The notes under the pieces were generated by a model. That model saw nothing but the letters and a program-made list of their open reading frames with translations, was not told where the DNA came from and did no database searches. The position numbers and the translations under genes were made by a program. From positions 34,758,698 to 34,822,697 of the forward strand of contig NC_080171.1 in assembly GCF_950295315.1 (NCBI RefSeq): a stretch of 64,000 bases of DNA, given 5' to 3'. The stretch comes from Erinaceus europaeus (taxonomy: Eukaryota; Chordata; Mammalia; Eulipotyphla; Erinaceidae). Below are positions 43,563-54,887 of the stretch, in pieces. Position 1 is the first letter of the stretch, and each line of letters opens with the position of its first letter.

Positions 43563-45164
43563 TGGCAAGTTTCTTAACTTTACAGATGTATGTATGCCCA
43601 CCCACTTTTGGCTATATGGGAATGAGTATTATTAAAAGAGAGTAGGAGAGCTCTGGGGAAAGAAGTCAGTTATCTGAGAACCTTATTAACACAGTTTGGT
43701 ATTGTGATACTTTTTCTCCTGACAGTAACAGACATTAACTGAATGTCTTACATGAAAAGGGATTTTGCTCTTGGGGGTGTTTTCAGATCTGAAAGATAGA
43801 ATGAAAAACTAACTTGAGAAGAAGCATCAGAACTGTCAAACTAGTTGTGATGATGGGCACACCTTTGTGTGAATGAGTTGTCATGGGGTATTTTTCTGTT
43901 AATATGAGATAGGGTCTCAGAAGTCCACTACAGTGCAGAGGTTTTACGCTATGACTTGAACCAACTGCATATGAAACAATGTGATTCTGAGGTACATTCA
44001 CACAAGATGATTTTGAGGAAAGTCCACTTTGCAACAGTATGAGCATGTGATCCAGTTAGTAGTACAAGGGGGAAGGAGATTACTTAACCACTTAAGTGGA
44101 GACTGGTTTACTGACAGGCCCTGGCCTAGATTTCCTTGTGACTGTCCATTCATAGGGAGAGGAAGAGTTCTTGGTGATCTTTACTAAAACCTGGAGAAAA
44201 GTTTCACCACTCTAGATACAGAGTTCAGAAGATATCCCAACTTGACCCAATATAATGCATGAATTTATACTATATTTCAGTGGTCAGTTTTCAGGTCTAC
44301 CCATTAGTGTTCATTTTTGCAGGGCCTCTCCTACAATCAGGTTTTATTTATTTTTATCTGTTCTAGCCTTTGCATGTCTGCTTATAAATATTGTGATAAA
44401 TACATTGTTTCTTTTCATTGATAATATAAGCCACCTTTCCATCAGTCAGAATCATCACATTGTCAATACATATAACATCTTAATCCATTAGTAATATTTC
44501 TGAAAAACTATATATATAATCATATAGATTATATATTTAATTTATAATTATTTATATAGATATATCATATGTAGAATCTTATGTCTTATACATAAAATGT
44601 TATATGCATAAATAGATATCATCTCATATATTAGGATAAGCACATAATGTTTCATATGTATGTGTATGTATTTCAATTTCTTGCTTTGATTAAGATGCAT
44701 TTATCTGGGAGAGATGTTTACCCACCTTAGTTGAAGTGCTTCATCCTCAGAAAGATTAGAAAACCTTGACTTGACTCATTAAGCTTTGCTCACTGGGGAA
44801 AAATATCTCTACCCAGTGGAGGTTGTCCACACATGAAGGGTACAAGGTTCCTAGAATCCACATAGGCTCCCCACATCATCTCTGAACCTTTTGCTGTCAG
44901 AACCAGATATTTTCCAAAGAACTCTACCTGCTGCCAAAGAATCACAAAATTAAAGCAGAGTAGACAAAACCTACTCTGTGATTAAGATTCTCTTTTAGAA
45001 AAGTTAATACTTTAAAAAAAAAAAAGGTTTTCAGCCAGGTCCCGCCAAAATAAAAATGAAAATCTGTGAGATTTTTTTTAAAAAAAACTAAAGCAAAGTT
45101 GTGCACTTCCTCTTAGAACAAGAAAGTCAAGATTGCATGAGTACAGATATATATCTGCTTACTA
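43563..45164. other. Unique DNA, AT-rich
   Basis: No gene recognised. 44495-44660 is extremely AT-rich. The frames at 43783-44046 and 44255-44491 show no domain. Confidence 0.5.
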
Positions 45165-45178
45165 TAAAAGCTCTTTTT

Positions 45179-45455
45179 AAAAATATTTATTTTCCCTTTT
45201 TTGTTGCCCTTGTTTTTTTATTGTTGTAGTAGTCATTATTGTTGTTGTTATTGATGTTGTCATTGTTAGATAGGATAGAGAGAAATGGAGAGAGGAGGGG
45301 AAGACAGAGAGGGGGAGAGAAAGATAGACACCTGCAGACCTGCTTCACCGCCTGTGAAGCAACTCCCCTGCAAGTGGGTAGTCAGGGTCTCGAACTGGGA
45401 TCATTGGACTTTATGTCACCTGTGCTTAACCCACTGCGCTACCGCCCGACTCCTG
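45179..45455 (-). mobile_element. SINE group A, full length
   Basis: TSD TAAAAGYTCTTTTT at 45165-45178 and 45456-45469 with one mismatch. Head mirror CGCTACCGCCCGACTCC at the right, TTGTTGCCCTTG tail region at the left. Confidence 0.95.
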
Positions 45456-45476
45456 TAAAAGTTCTTTTTTTCTGAA

Positions 45477-45665
45477 CTGGCAAGATAGCTCACCTGAGAG
45501 GTTGCCTGATATGCCATGCTTATGACTCAGGTTCAGACCTAGTGTCCACTGAACTGAAAGAAGCTTTGGTGCTGTGCCCTTACAGCCCCCCCCCCCCAGT
45601 GTCTCTGTCTCTCTATCTGGAAAAGTCAGCCAGAGCAGTTAAGCCCCAGAGATGACAAACAACAG
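45477..45665 (+). mobile_element. SINE group F
   Basis: Head CTGGCAAGATAGCTCACCTG, CAGGTTCAGACC, a C-run at 45586-45598, CTCTCTATCTGGAAAAGTCAG and CCAGAGCAGTTAAGCC. It is the best copy of the group here. Confidence 0.88.
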
Positions 45666-45711
45666 CAATAAAGCTTGCTACTCTACTGGTGGATATTATA
45701 TATATATCCAC

Positions 45712-45893
45712 AAACATTTTTTTTTATAGTGTGAAGGGTAGAGAGGAAAAGAGAGGTACTGAGACAAGGAGAGACACCATAGCACTACTCCACTGATAAT
45801 GAAACTTCCTTCATGTGGCAGACCAGGGACTTAAACGTGAGTCTTTGTTCACTGTGTGTGCTTTTCTGAGTGAACTGCATGGCCAGTCTTTAT
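45712..45893 (-). mobile_element. SINE group B, diverged
   Basis: T-run at the left, GAGAGACACCATAGCACTAC, then CAGACCAGGGACTTAAACG (mirrored B-box area) and a GTGAACTGCATGGCCAG head mirror. Confidence 0.75.
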
Positions 45894-45939
45894 TGCTGAT
45901 CTTTTAAGCAGGCCAAAACTACTCACATGAAACTTGATT

Positions 45940-46110
45940 AAGGGCTGGGGAGACAGCATAATGGTTAAGTAAAAAGAGTTTTGTTCCTGGGGCTCTGAGG
46001 CCACAGGTCAATCCCCAGCACTAACATAAGCCAGAGCTAACAAGTACTCTGTTCTGTCTCTCTGTATCTCTCTTTCATGAAAAGATAAATAAATAAAATA
46101 TTTTTAAAGG
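45940..46110 (+). mobile_element. SINE group C
   Basis: AGGGCTGGGGAGACAGCATA, AATCCCCAGCACTAACATAA, GCCAGAGCTAAC, TCTCTTTCATGAAAAGATAA and an AATAAA-rich tail. Confidence 0.88.
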
Positions 46111-46976
46111 AAAAGCTTGATAGAAAGGATATGAAAAGCCAGCCTCTAGTGACTATCCCTGCTTCTGAATTTTCTATAGACTGTAGGTACATTTTGGTGG
46201 TAATTACTTAATTTAATGTTACTTCCATTCTTCATGTTTTAGTTCTCTCTTAGTCTCAGGCTCTTCATTGTTTGATACTCTCCTGGAAGTTCATTTCTTT
46301 AACCTCAAATTTCTAAAATCTGTCTTTCAAGCACTTGCAACTCTAGGGTATTCTTAATACCCACACTCTGCATCCAACGTTTAAAAATAAACCAATCTCA
46401 TAGGGTGACTATGTTATTATTTGAGATATGAAGACATATAGATTCATAGATGAGTAATATAACTTGGTCAAGTTCATGCATTTAGTAATCACCAAACTGT
46501 GGCACCCCCCCCCCAATATTCACCATATAAGCTTTACTAAGCAAAACTGAGCTATACCTACAATATTATTATTTTATTCTTTATTCTTTTATTCATTAAA
46601 TTTTGACTTCCAACATTCATTTAAAACTAATATTGATCTTTCTAAACATCAAGATCTTATTTTAAAACCACTGTCTTCATGGGGAGCTGACTGAGAAAGC
46701 TTTGGTCATTCCTGTGGCTAGCTTAGTGGAAATGCTTGTGGAAAAACACATGTTTTATAGATGGTTTAATATTGTCAAACTTCTCAAGATTTTCTGCAAA
46801 ATATCTGTAAAATAAGGGAAATATGTACTGTATATTCCAGTTGACTCACCAAATAGAATAACTCTCATATTTTATATTAATGATTATTTTAAATTTTGCC
46901 TTCTACTCAATAAAACATTTATGTTTGCTTTAGAATAAGTTATTTATATATTCAGATACCACTGTATACACTTAAA
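46111..46976. other. Unique DNA, possible MIR-like remnant
   Basis: 46400-46505 (ATGAAGACATATAGATTCAT, then TAACTTGGTCAAGTTCATGC) vaguely resembles a MIR core, at low certainty. A C-run lies at 46506-46513. No gene is visible. Confidence 0.35.
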
Positions 46977-47432
46977 AGTCGGGTTGCATGTGGGAGAGAG
47001 AAGAGACCAGGTATTCATGGCAGAGCAGTAACACAAATCATTATTCACGTAGATGCTCCAGAGTTGGGTGCAGGCACAACAGGTTTAGGCCACACAGAGC
47101 TAGCAAAATGGCTGCCTCCCACTATGCCCACCAGCCCTTCTCCAGGTTGGGATGCAGAAAAGGGGTGGGGGGAGAGGGAAAGAGGGAACAGGAGTGACTT
47201 TTATAGGAGAATTCTGGAAGTGGCAAGTTGGGACGGGATTGGCTAGGAAAGGGGGTGGAGAGAGGCAAAAGTCATGCTGGGAAGGTGGAAGTGTTCTTAG
47301 CAACTGTTGCAATGGTTTTAACTGAATTAGCAATACCCTGAGAGCATAATGTGGTGGGGATCTGTAAATAATACTTGCATGGAAATATAGTGGTTTGTGG
47401 GCCCTGCCAATGTTCAACCACATCGGCACAAT
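46977..47432 (-). mobile_element. Solo LTR of an endogenous retrovirus (promoter-bearing)
   Basis: Read on minus it starts TGTGCCGATGTGG at about 47430. It has a CCAAT box (TAGCCAATCC at 47238-47245), a TATA box (CCTATAAAAGTC at 47195-47206) about 35 bases downstream, and a possible poly(A) signal GAATAATG near 47040. It ends near CCCACATGCAACCCGACT at 46978. No gag, pol or env lies beside it, so it seems to be a solo LTR. The terminal bases and a TSD are not resolved. The 109-residue frame is a shadow. Confidence 0.7.
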
Positions 47433-48125
47433 TTCCCAACCCTTAGAGAAATTGCTTTATTATATTCCCCTGTTATTGAATAAGATACTATTTTACTGGG
47501 ATTATAAATTTTAAAAATGAAATGGACTCAAATAAAGAAGGTTCCATGACCTGGAAATACCTTGGTGTTAGGGTAAGTTATGTGTAGAATACATAGGTTG
47601 ACCCTGATTACAACTCCATTCTTTAACTAATATAGTAGTCATATTATAGTCATAACTGAGTGAAAAAGCCTATACTATTTCCAGTGAGACACTTCAAGAT
47701 AGTGAATGTACACAGCATTGCTGTTGGGAATTTGGAGTTTTGTATACTTGAGGCATATAGCATTGCTAGCTTCTGCTCTACTGAGCATTTTCTTTTACTA
47801 TTTCTAGCATATCACCATGAAAGGATCCAATTTGGTGGAAAAAAAAAGTAAATAATGATGTTATTCTTATATTTAGCAAAGGCACTGTAAATATCATTAT
47901 TTTTGATCGAATGAAGACGCTCAAATACCTCATCACTCTCACAGCACTTCTTGTATTTCAGTTCTTAACATTCATGTTAATTGTAGTAATCTTGTCATAA
48001 GTAGTGACAACCTTGAATATGTCTTTTGGAAATTATTGATTGATATCATTTAACCTTGAGAAATTATCTTTTAGACAAATCAATTCAGTGGCAACCTTGA
48101 GAATGTCTTTTTGCAACTACTGACT
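47433..48125. other. Unique AT-rich DNA
   Basis: No gene or repeat recognised. AACCTTGA(G/A)AATGTCTTT occurs at about 48010 and 48093, a short diverged local duplication. Confidence 0.5.
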
Positions 48126-48126
48126 G

Positions 48127-48162
<36 letters not shown>

Positions 48163-48184
48163 ATATACATATGTGTATACATAT

Positions 48185-48222
<38 letters not shown>
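48127..48222 (+). repeat. Compound (TA)n-(CA)n-(TA)n microsatellite
   Basis: TA units, a CATATGTGTATACATATA junction, about ten CA units (48185-48204), then TA units again. It is self-complementary in part. A minus frame of alternating Tyr and Ile or Val is this repeat. Confidence 0.95.
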
Positions 48223-48223
<1 letters not shown>

Positions 48224-49041
48224 CTTGAAAAGTGTCTTCTAAATAAAATGAGTTTGTTAAACATCTTATTTAAAGGCAGAAAAAAAATTAAATTTATCAT
48301 AACCCAAAGTTGACTTTTCATTGATGCCTTTATTGCCAATTTCTATGAAGAAAGCAGTTATTCAGTTCAGGGTCCCAACACTAGGGTCCCCTCTGTAACA
48401 CCCCGATTGAGATTTTCCAGACTTGAGTTCTTCTATAGTAGTAACTTTTCAAAGTCACTCCCTATTGTTTTCCTTTAAAAGATATTTAAATCGCTGGTCT
48501 TTTTTTCTAAAGTAAAAGTTTCCATTTTCACCACCCCATTGAGCACACACAGAGAAAATCAGGAGGCAAATTGTTTGAGGAGAGTTCCTGGTAAATGATG
48601 CAGAGGTGCCTGGGTCATTCACAATGAGTGATGTCCTTGACATAGGTTAGCACTTCCTTAGTTTGATATGGGCACCTTTTTTCAGCTTGACTGCCTCTTT
48701 TTGATCCAAAATAGATTTGACCCAGCCAAAAGCATGGGTTCTATCAAATATTCTCCCATTACAGGAGCTTCGCATTTAAAGTGCTTTTGAAAATGACCTT
48801 GAAGTTCACTTTGAAAGATATTTTATTCACCCATTTATATTTGTATTGAATTATTCCTTGCACTGGCCTACTTTTTAATTTGGAAAATTTTTGAGTAACT
48901 GTTTCTCAGTGTTTTACTTGTTGGGATTTAAGTGATGCTAGCCATTTTGTCTCATAAATCCCAGGTTTTAGATTTATGATTCTTCTACAATTGAATTTAT
49001 ACTTAAATAAATATCAAAATATACTTTATTTGATGATGTAA
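48223..49041. other. Unique DNA
   Basis: No feature recognised. 48370-48760 is less AT-rich than the surroundings but has no coding signal. Confidence 0.5.
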
Positions 49042-49054
49042 TGGAAAGATTTTT

Positions 49055-49317
49055 TTAATATTTATTTTCCCCTTTTGTTGCCCTTGTTGTTTTAGTGTTG
49101 TAGTTACTACTTTTGTCATCGTTGTTGGATAGGACAGAGAGAAATGGAGAGAGATGGGGAAAACAGAGAGGGGGAGAGAAAGATAGAAACCTGAAGTCCT
49201 GCTTCACTGCTTGTGAAGCGACTCCCCTGCAGGTGGGGAGCCGGGGGCTCGAACCGGGATCCTTACACCTGTCTTTGCGTCACCTGCACTTAATCCACTA
49301 CACTACTGCCCGACTCC
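49055..49317 (-). mobile_element. SINE group A, full length
   Basis: Perfect 13-bp TSD TGGAAAGATTTTT at 49042-49054 and 49318-49330. GGCTCGAACCGGGATCC mirror near 49246 and head mirror CTGCCCGACTCC at the right. Confidence 0.96.
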
Positions 49318-49544
49318 TGGAAAGATTTTTAATAAAGTTTTATTTTTGAATCTCTAGAAAATATTTGTGAAACAATTCTCAGTAATTCAATCTTTTTACA
49401 ATTTTTTTAAAATTTTGTATAGGAACATGGGTGTATGGTGTGTGTATAAAGTGTGTATACTTTATACAGGTGATGATTCTGCTTTGAGTCCCTGATCACC
49501 ACAGGGGAACTCCTTGCAAAAGGATAAACATCACCAAGTGAAGG

Positions 49545-49880
49545 TGTACTGGGGAAAATAGGGGTCAGGAGCATTCCCCACATTGTTAAAGGTTCTCATA
49601 TGGAAACCCAAGAAAGAATTGGGAAGAAAGCATGATTTCCAGGAATTTTAAACTTTATTCAGGAAAACTGAGAACACTTACATGTTGGGAGTACATGTGG
49701 GCAGAGGGGGGGGGGCTGAAAACCTCTGGCTCACCTCAGCAGAGAGATCACACCCATAACACTAATGTATATCAACATCCAAGCCCTGCCTTCACCTACT
49801 TTCTAAGCTATACCCACACCTGTTACCACTCCCATTTCCCAGGCAACAATTTCCTCTCAATTCTATGTGGCTGGGGAACA
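49545..49880 (-). mobile_element. Putative solo LTR, second family
   Basis: On minus it begins TGTTCCCCAGCC (49880) and ends CCCCAGTACA (49545), giving TGT...ACA termini. CTGAATAAAGTTTAAAA near 49655 gives a poly(A) signal at the expected place. It differs from the LTR at 46977. I find no TSD. Bases 50056-50085 resemble 49585-49620, so a second damaged piece may follow. Confidence 0.5.
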
Positions 49881-50045
49881 TATGTTCTGGTGTGGTGCAG
49901 CAGTGTCGGCATTCCCCCAGGGAATTCTTGTCATTTTCTGACTTTAGCAGTGGAGTGCTATTGCAGTATCACTTCATCTCTCTGTTTCTCTCCCTCTGTC
50001 TGTCACCCTCTGTCTGAGGAAAAAAAGAGAGAAAAAAAAAAAAGA
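49881..50045 (+). mobile_element. SINE-like fragment
   Basis: GGTGTGGTGCAGCAGTGTC, then CTCTGTTTCTCTCCCTCTGT and GAGGAAAAAAAGAGAG, resembles a diverged SINE body with an A-rich tail. Confidence 0.5.
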
Positions 50046-50458
50046 GTTTACCCAGAGTGTTAAAGATCTCATAGGCCATGAAGCCCTGATTGGAAAAACA
50101 ACAACAACAACAACCTTACATAACACAGGTTGCAAAGCTGATTAGAACTTTCTGTTCAAGTGTGATACATACATATACATATATAGATCAAAACATAATT
50201 AAAATTGCCACTTTAAGAAAAGTAAACCAAGCATGACACTACTATTTTTTGTAAAAAATCAACATTTTCTTGTGATTTGTGGTAGTCACTGTGGTAGAAA
50301 TTATAGTTATATTTAATTATGTGCTTGGAAATCTATCTGGGTCATGGATTGAAATATTTAACTTTGTGCTATTTACTTTTCTCTTGCCTGCTGTGACTAT
50401 TCTGGCTAGTGAAAGGCAACTACTTTGCCTCTAGAAGAAGCAAGGAGTTATTTTAAGT
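50046..50458. other. Mostly unique DNA with (CAA)n
   Basis: Six or so CAA units at 50098-50115; otherwise AT-rich unique sequence. Confidence 0.5.
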
Positions 50459-50470
50459 GTGACAGTAGAA

Positions 50471-50683
50471 GGGGCCAGGTGGTGGCATGCCTGGTTGAGT
50501 GCACAAGTTACAGTGCCCAAGGACCCTGGTTCGAGCCCCTGGTCCCCACCTGCAAGAGGAAAGCTTCATGAGTGGTGAAGAAGGACTGCAGATGTCTCTC
50601 TATCTTTCTCTCTCTCCCCTCTCCACTTCTGACTACCTCTATCCAATAAATAAATAAAGATAATAAAAAAATTTTTTTAAAGA
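50471..50683 (+). mobile_element. SINE group B, full length
   Basis: TSD GTGACADTAGAA at 50459-50470 and 50684-50695 (one mismatch). Head GGGGCCAGGTGGTGGCATGCC, GGTTCGAGCCCCTGG B box, body, TCTATCCAATAAATAAATAAA tail. It is a good reference copy of the group. Confidence 0.95.
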
Positions 50684-50699
50684 GTGACATTAGAAAGTC

Positions 50700-51345
50700 C
50701 TTAGTGTTCATTATTTTGGAGCATTTTGTCAATCCTTAGCAAAGGAATTAGGAAAAGAGAACAATCCAGACTCTACCTCAGAAAGTCATCTTGAAGGTGA
50801 TTTAGCTAAAGAGAAGAATGTGGAGAACAAAGAGGGTAGTTTGGCTCACAAGGAGTCAAGGGTCAATTAGGAAACTTGCCAATATTCAGATGTGAGAAAC
50901 CCTTTACTTGGTATGCAAATACCTCAATTTTCTGTGTCTCTTTGAGGACGGTTTTGGTGTCACCCCTGTGGGAATGACCTTTTCATTCGCAGCAACTAGT
51001 GAATTATCCAGCAGAGGGCAGTTTACTAGCTTTGAAACTTCTCTGATCAATCTGCCCTTGCAACTAAGCACCATTCTTTTTTAGCAGATTATGTAATTTA
51101 TGAATTTCTTGAAAACAGAGAATAAAATATTTAACAACTCAGGAAACAGAGGTAAGTATTAAAAAGAAAGCAAATAAATGAAAATATCAAACACATGATA
51201 TCCATCTTTATTACATGACACATTTTGCTAGGTCTTTGTAGTCGGGTCAGGAAAAGCCAATGATTGTGTGTGTGAGTGTATGGAGTCAAAACCCCATAAA
51301 ATGAAACAATGGTTTGTAGGCTATAACACAGGTCTATAATGCGAA
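50700..51345. other. Unique DNA, candidate regulatory block
   Basis: Repeat-free with balanced composition at 50860-51060, including the CTCF-like motif annotated separately. No coding frame. Confidence 0.4.
51008..51021 (+). promoter_or_regulatory. Candidate CTCF-binding motif
   Basis: CCAGCAGAGGGCAG agrees at every position with the core CTCF consensus CCASYAGRKGGCRS. It lies in repeat-free DNA. A 14-bp degenerate match arises by chance now and then, so binding is only suspected. Confidence 0.45.
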
Positions 51346-51351
51346 GGAATG

Positions 51352-51515
51352 GAGCAGGGAGGTAGCTCACCAGTATAATACAAGGTTTGCCTAAAGTTCT
51401 AGGTTTGAATCACGATACCATCTGCATCAGAGCTAGAGCTGAGCAGTGATTTGTATCATATTCTATCTCTCTCTCTCTTTCTCTCTCCCTCTCCCCCTTC
51501 ATAGAAACCCAAATT
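51352..51515 (+). mobile_element. SINE group F/C, diverged
   Basis: GAGCAGGGAGGTAGCTCACC, AGGTTTGAATCACGATACC, CAGAGCTAGAGCTGAGCAGTG, a CT-rich body to 51500. Confidence 0.75.
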
Positions 51516-52150
51516 AAAAATAACTTTTTTGTGTTTGTCTGTCTAAAAGAAAGCCTAAATGGATGACCAGTGAAAATCATTTTCAGATTTCCATGTTGCA
51601 CCTTATCAGGACAAATAAGAAATTAGCCTTGTGGGGTAGGATATAGCAAAGTCTGGCCCAGTCACAGCAGTTTTACTGATTTATGATGTCAATCACATGC
51701 TGGGTTAATAATGATTACAGAAATACTGGATTTTCTGTTGTGCGCTGTCACACTCAAACAGTCTGTTTTGGGAGCTTTCATTAATAAAGAAAAAAAATTA
51801 ACTGACATGGTATATTAATTCTGTTTATTCACCTGCAAATAAGGTAGAAAGCCATTCAAAGATATTAACATTGCACTACCAAAGCCAAAACAATCTTCTG
51901 GCCTTATTTTGTAGCAAAATTGATGTCTTAGTACATGCACTGTACTTTTTCTTGGGTTTCATATCTGCGAATAGGATATCAGGGCATAAAAGGACTGCAG
52001 TAAAACTCTACAGCATCATGTCATGTTAGTAATATTTATACTGAATATCTGAAGGTTTAATTGAAGCTGATTTTTAGTTTTCTGAGAAAAAATAAAAAGA
52101 TTTGTGGGATTTAAAAATAAAACTAAGACCAAGAATAAGGATTTTAAAAC
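51516..52150. other. Unique AT-rich DNA
   Basis: No feature recognised. Confidence 0.5.
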
Positions 52151-52151
52151 A

Positions 52152-52435
52152 AGTATAAGCAGCCAGAAGATAGCTTACCAAATAAAGTACATATCTTGTA
52201 CATGAGGTCCTGCGTTCAAGCCATGGCTCTACTGGGAGCATCATGGACAGCACTGGCAGGCTTATGGGGAGGGAACGACATGGATGGTGGAACAAATCTT
52301 TTTGATCTCTCTCTCTAAAGTAAATAATGAAAAATATTGGCCAAGGGAGGCTACTCAGTGGTGGTATCATGCACAAACAAGGCACTGGGTTAGGTCCCCA
52401 GAGACATATAAAAAATAGTAAGTGACAAGCATATA
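52152..52435 (+). mobile_element. Two diverged SINE pieces
   Basis: First: GCAGCCAGAAGATAGCTTACC, GTTCAAGCCATGGC, ATGGTGGAACAAATC, CTCTCTCTCTAAAG. Second (52345-52430): GGCTACTCAGTGGTGGTATC, GGGTTAGGTCCCC and an A-rich end. Both are partial. Confidence 0.55.
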
Positions 52436-52707
52436 AATATCTTTTTAAAATAAAAATTGATTCTCATTTGAAACTTAATTATATTGGGGGTAGGGCTAAT
52501 GAGATAATGGGAAAATCCATGAGTTACCTGATTTTCTCAATTATGAATTGAGAAATTTCTCATCAATTTTCTTCTTGTTCCTTAACCCAACATATTCCAT
52601 TCATTGCTTATTTGATTTTTGTTCCCCGCATCTCTTCAATTTAACCATATCTTAGGATCCTGCTAAAATGCCATCTCTGACAAATAGTCTAACGAGAAGC
52701 CTAACGA
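52436..52707. other. Unique AT-rich DNA
   Basis: No feature recognised. Confidence 0.5.
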
Positions 52708-53043
52708 TAATCAGTGTCTGCATCTGCAGGTTCCACAGCTAAGGATTTCATTAACCATGGATCAAAATGCATGCTAGGTAGCCGGGCCTGCTGTAGTTGT
52801 TACTGTCCTGATCATGTATATGCTATTTTTATCACTATTATTTCTTAAATAATGTAGCATGACAGTTGTATACATTATGCTAACTGTTATAAATAATCTA
52901 GAGATAGTTTAAAGTATATGGAAGAAAGTGCATAAATCAGAGGCAGATACTGGCCTATGTTATATAAGGGACTTGAGCATGTGAATTCTGCTATCTGAGG
53001 GAGTCCTGAAATCAGTCCCCTGCAGATAAAGAAGGATGACTGT
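52708..53043 (-). mobile_element. MER2-like (Tigger/pogo) DNA transposon
   Basis: The minus strand begins AGTCATCCTTCTTTATCTGC, then GATTTCAGGACTCCCTC, CATGCTCAAGTCCCTTATAT and TATACTTTAAACTATCTCTA, which follow the conserved order of the MER2/Tigger2 group. It is an ancient non-autonomous element with no transposase. The orientation label is arbitrary for a terminal-inverted-repeat element. Confidence 0.8.
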
Positions 53044-53204
53044 ACTCCCTTCCTATTCTTTATCAATGAATTTTGGTGGTTTTCATATGGCACGGTATTT
53101 CCTAATTCACATCTTCCATTTCTAGGTATACCCCCTCTTTTGTTTAATCTGTCTAAAAGGACCTAGGGGACCAGAACAACATGTTACTCAATGGTGTGTA
53201 TTCC

Positions 53205-53300
53205 TAACACAGAGGTCAGCCAATGCTTTCTATAAAGTACATGACAGTAAATTTTAGGGTTTGTGACTGGTCTCTGTCTACCCACTTTTATTTTTCCTTA
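53205..53300 (+). mobile_element. hAT-Charlie-type MER fragment
   Basis: AGAGGTCAGCCAATGCTTTCTA, AAATTTTAGGGTTTGTG and GGTCTCTGTCTACCCA match the start of a common MER hAT element (GGTCGGCAAACTTTTTCTGT type). The exact subfamily is uncertain and the rest is lost. Confidence 0.6.
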
Positions 53301-53750
53301 AAACTGCTTAATACTATAAATATTTTTTGTTTTTATAATTGTGAGTTGTGCAAAAACAAATTGTAATCTGTATTTTATCCTCTGACAGTAGTTTTTATAT
53401 GTCTGTTTCAGATCTCTTAGCAATTTATATCACTTTTTAAAATGTGTTTATAAAGGGAATGAGAAATAATAATACACAATAGCTATTATCAAGGAACTAG
53501 GCTGGTTAACTGCACTTCTAATCAGGATAGGTAAAAAAGAATCAAGCATTTGTATCCACTTTAAACAAATTTATCAGGTTATTTCTTTGCCCCCAAACTA
53601 CTAAGTCATCTACCAAATGCTACTTAATAGAACTGACATTTTTCACTATTCAATTTAGTTAATTATTAGTTTCTCTGGATGGTGAATAGTGACTATTAAT
53701 AATGACTAATAACTAACTCTAAACATTATGTGCATAAGAACCATAGGCAG
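53301..53750. other. Unique AT-rich DNA
   Basis: No feature recognised. Confidence 0.5.
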
Positions 53751-53751
53751 C

Positions 53752-53950
53752 AGCCTGGCAAGTTAGCTCACCTGGATAGTGATACTCTGAGATACACTTG
53801 AAAAGAAGCTTAATACTGATCTCCAACTCACTGTAAGAAATTATGGTGCTGTGGTATCTTTCTCTCCTTTTGAAGCTGTTTCTGTCTCTATACTACTTGG
53901 AAAAAAACAGTTGGCTGGAAGCAGTGAAATGCTGGTTGTGATAATGGGAA
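53752..53950 (+). mobile_element. SINE group F
   Basis: GCCTGGCAAGTTAGCTCACC at the head and TTATGGTGCTGTGGTATCTT in the body, with TTGGAAAAAAACAGTTGGCT and GAAGCAGTGAAATGCTGG at the end. Confidence 0.82.
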
Positions 53951-53989
53951 AAAAAATCATATGTAGCAAAACAATTTAAAAATATGAAA

Positions 53990-54290
53990 TGGGGGAGGGC
54001 GGGTGGTAGTACAGCAGGTTAAGCCAAAGTGCAAGGACCAGCCTATGGATCCTGGTTTGAGACCCAGGCTCCCCACCTGCAGGGGATCGCTTCACAAGCA
54101 GTGAAGCAGGTCTGCAGGTGTGTCTGTCTTTCTGTCCTCCCTCTGTTTCCCCTTCCTCTTGTTTTCTCTCTGTCCTATCCAACAAAAAGGACAGCAATAA
54201 CAACAACAATGATAAACAAGAAGGGCAACAAAAGGGAAAAAAATAGCCTCCAGGAGCACTGGATTCAGCAATAACCCTGTAAGCAAAAAA
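53990..54290 (+). mobile_element. SINE group D (A-like body plus module)
   Basis: GGGAGGGCGGGTGGTAGTAC head, GGCTCCCCACCTGCAGGGG, TCCTATCCAACAAAAAGG, CAATAACAACAACAATG tail, then a shortened 3' module CCTCCAGGAGCACTGGATTC ... GCAATAACCCTGTAAGC. It shows the module attached 3' of a complete group A body. Confidence 0.93.
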
Positions 54291-54885
54291 GAAAAAATGA
54301 AAGGGAGTTTAATAAGGGAACACAACTTAAATTCTGAGTTTTTAAATTATGAATCATCACTAAATATTTATTGAGTCATTCCACCAGGGGGAAAGAAAAA
54401 ATATGAATTGCTTAGAATATAGATCACTCTTTCCCTAACAAAGAGAGAAGGCCCTGATGCTCCTGGAAATTATAACTTTGCTTAAGCTATCAGAGGCTTG
54501 AGGTCATAACACAGTCAAAAGAACTAAATTCCAAAGAAGGAAGAAAAAAAAAAATAAACTCTTCTGAGAGATAGAAAACATGAATTATTTCACCTCTGAA
54601 AGAACACAAATGGAAATAGTGACTGCCACACAGAGGAGGTTGAGGAGAAATCAGCTAAAATATTAATAGGTTGTTAAAGGCCAAGAGTGAGCTAGTGTAT
54701 CAGTCTAGCATATCTGAGATTTCCCAACACAAATTCACTCAAAAATTCTACTGAAGAGTCTCTACTGTTCTATTTAGGAAATAACAAAAACAGAGTAGAT
54801 GGGTAAAAATGTATTCAGTTTATCACATATATGAAAGTGACTATTGGAGTAGAAATATCTTTCCATGATCATTATCCTATAAAAA
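54291..54885. other. Unique AT-rich DNA
   Basis: No feature recognised. Confidence 0.5.
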
Positions 54886-54887
54886 AA

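Noticed and set aside
47100..47429. 109-codon minus open frame in the LTR
   Set aside because: LTR sequence read through; no retroviral protein motif.
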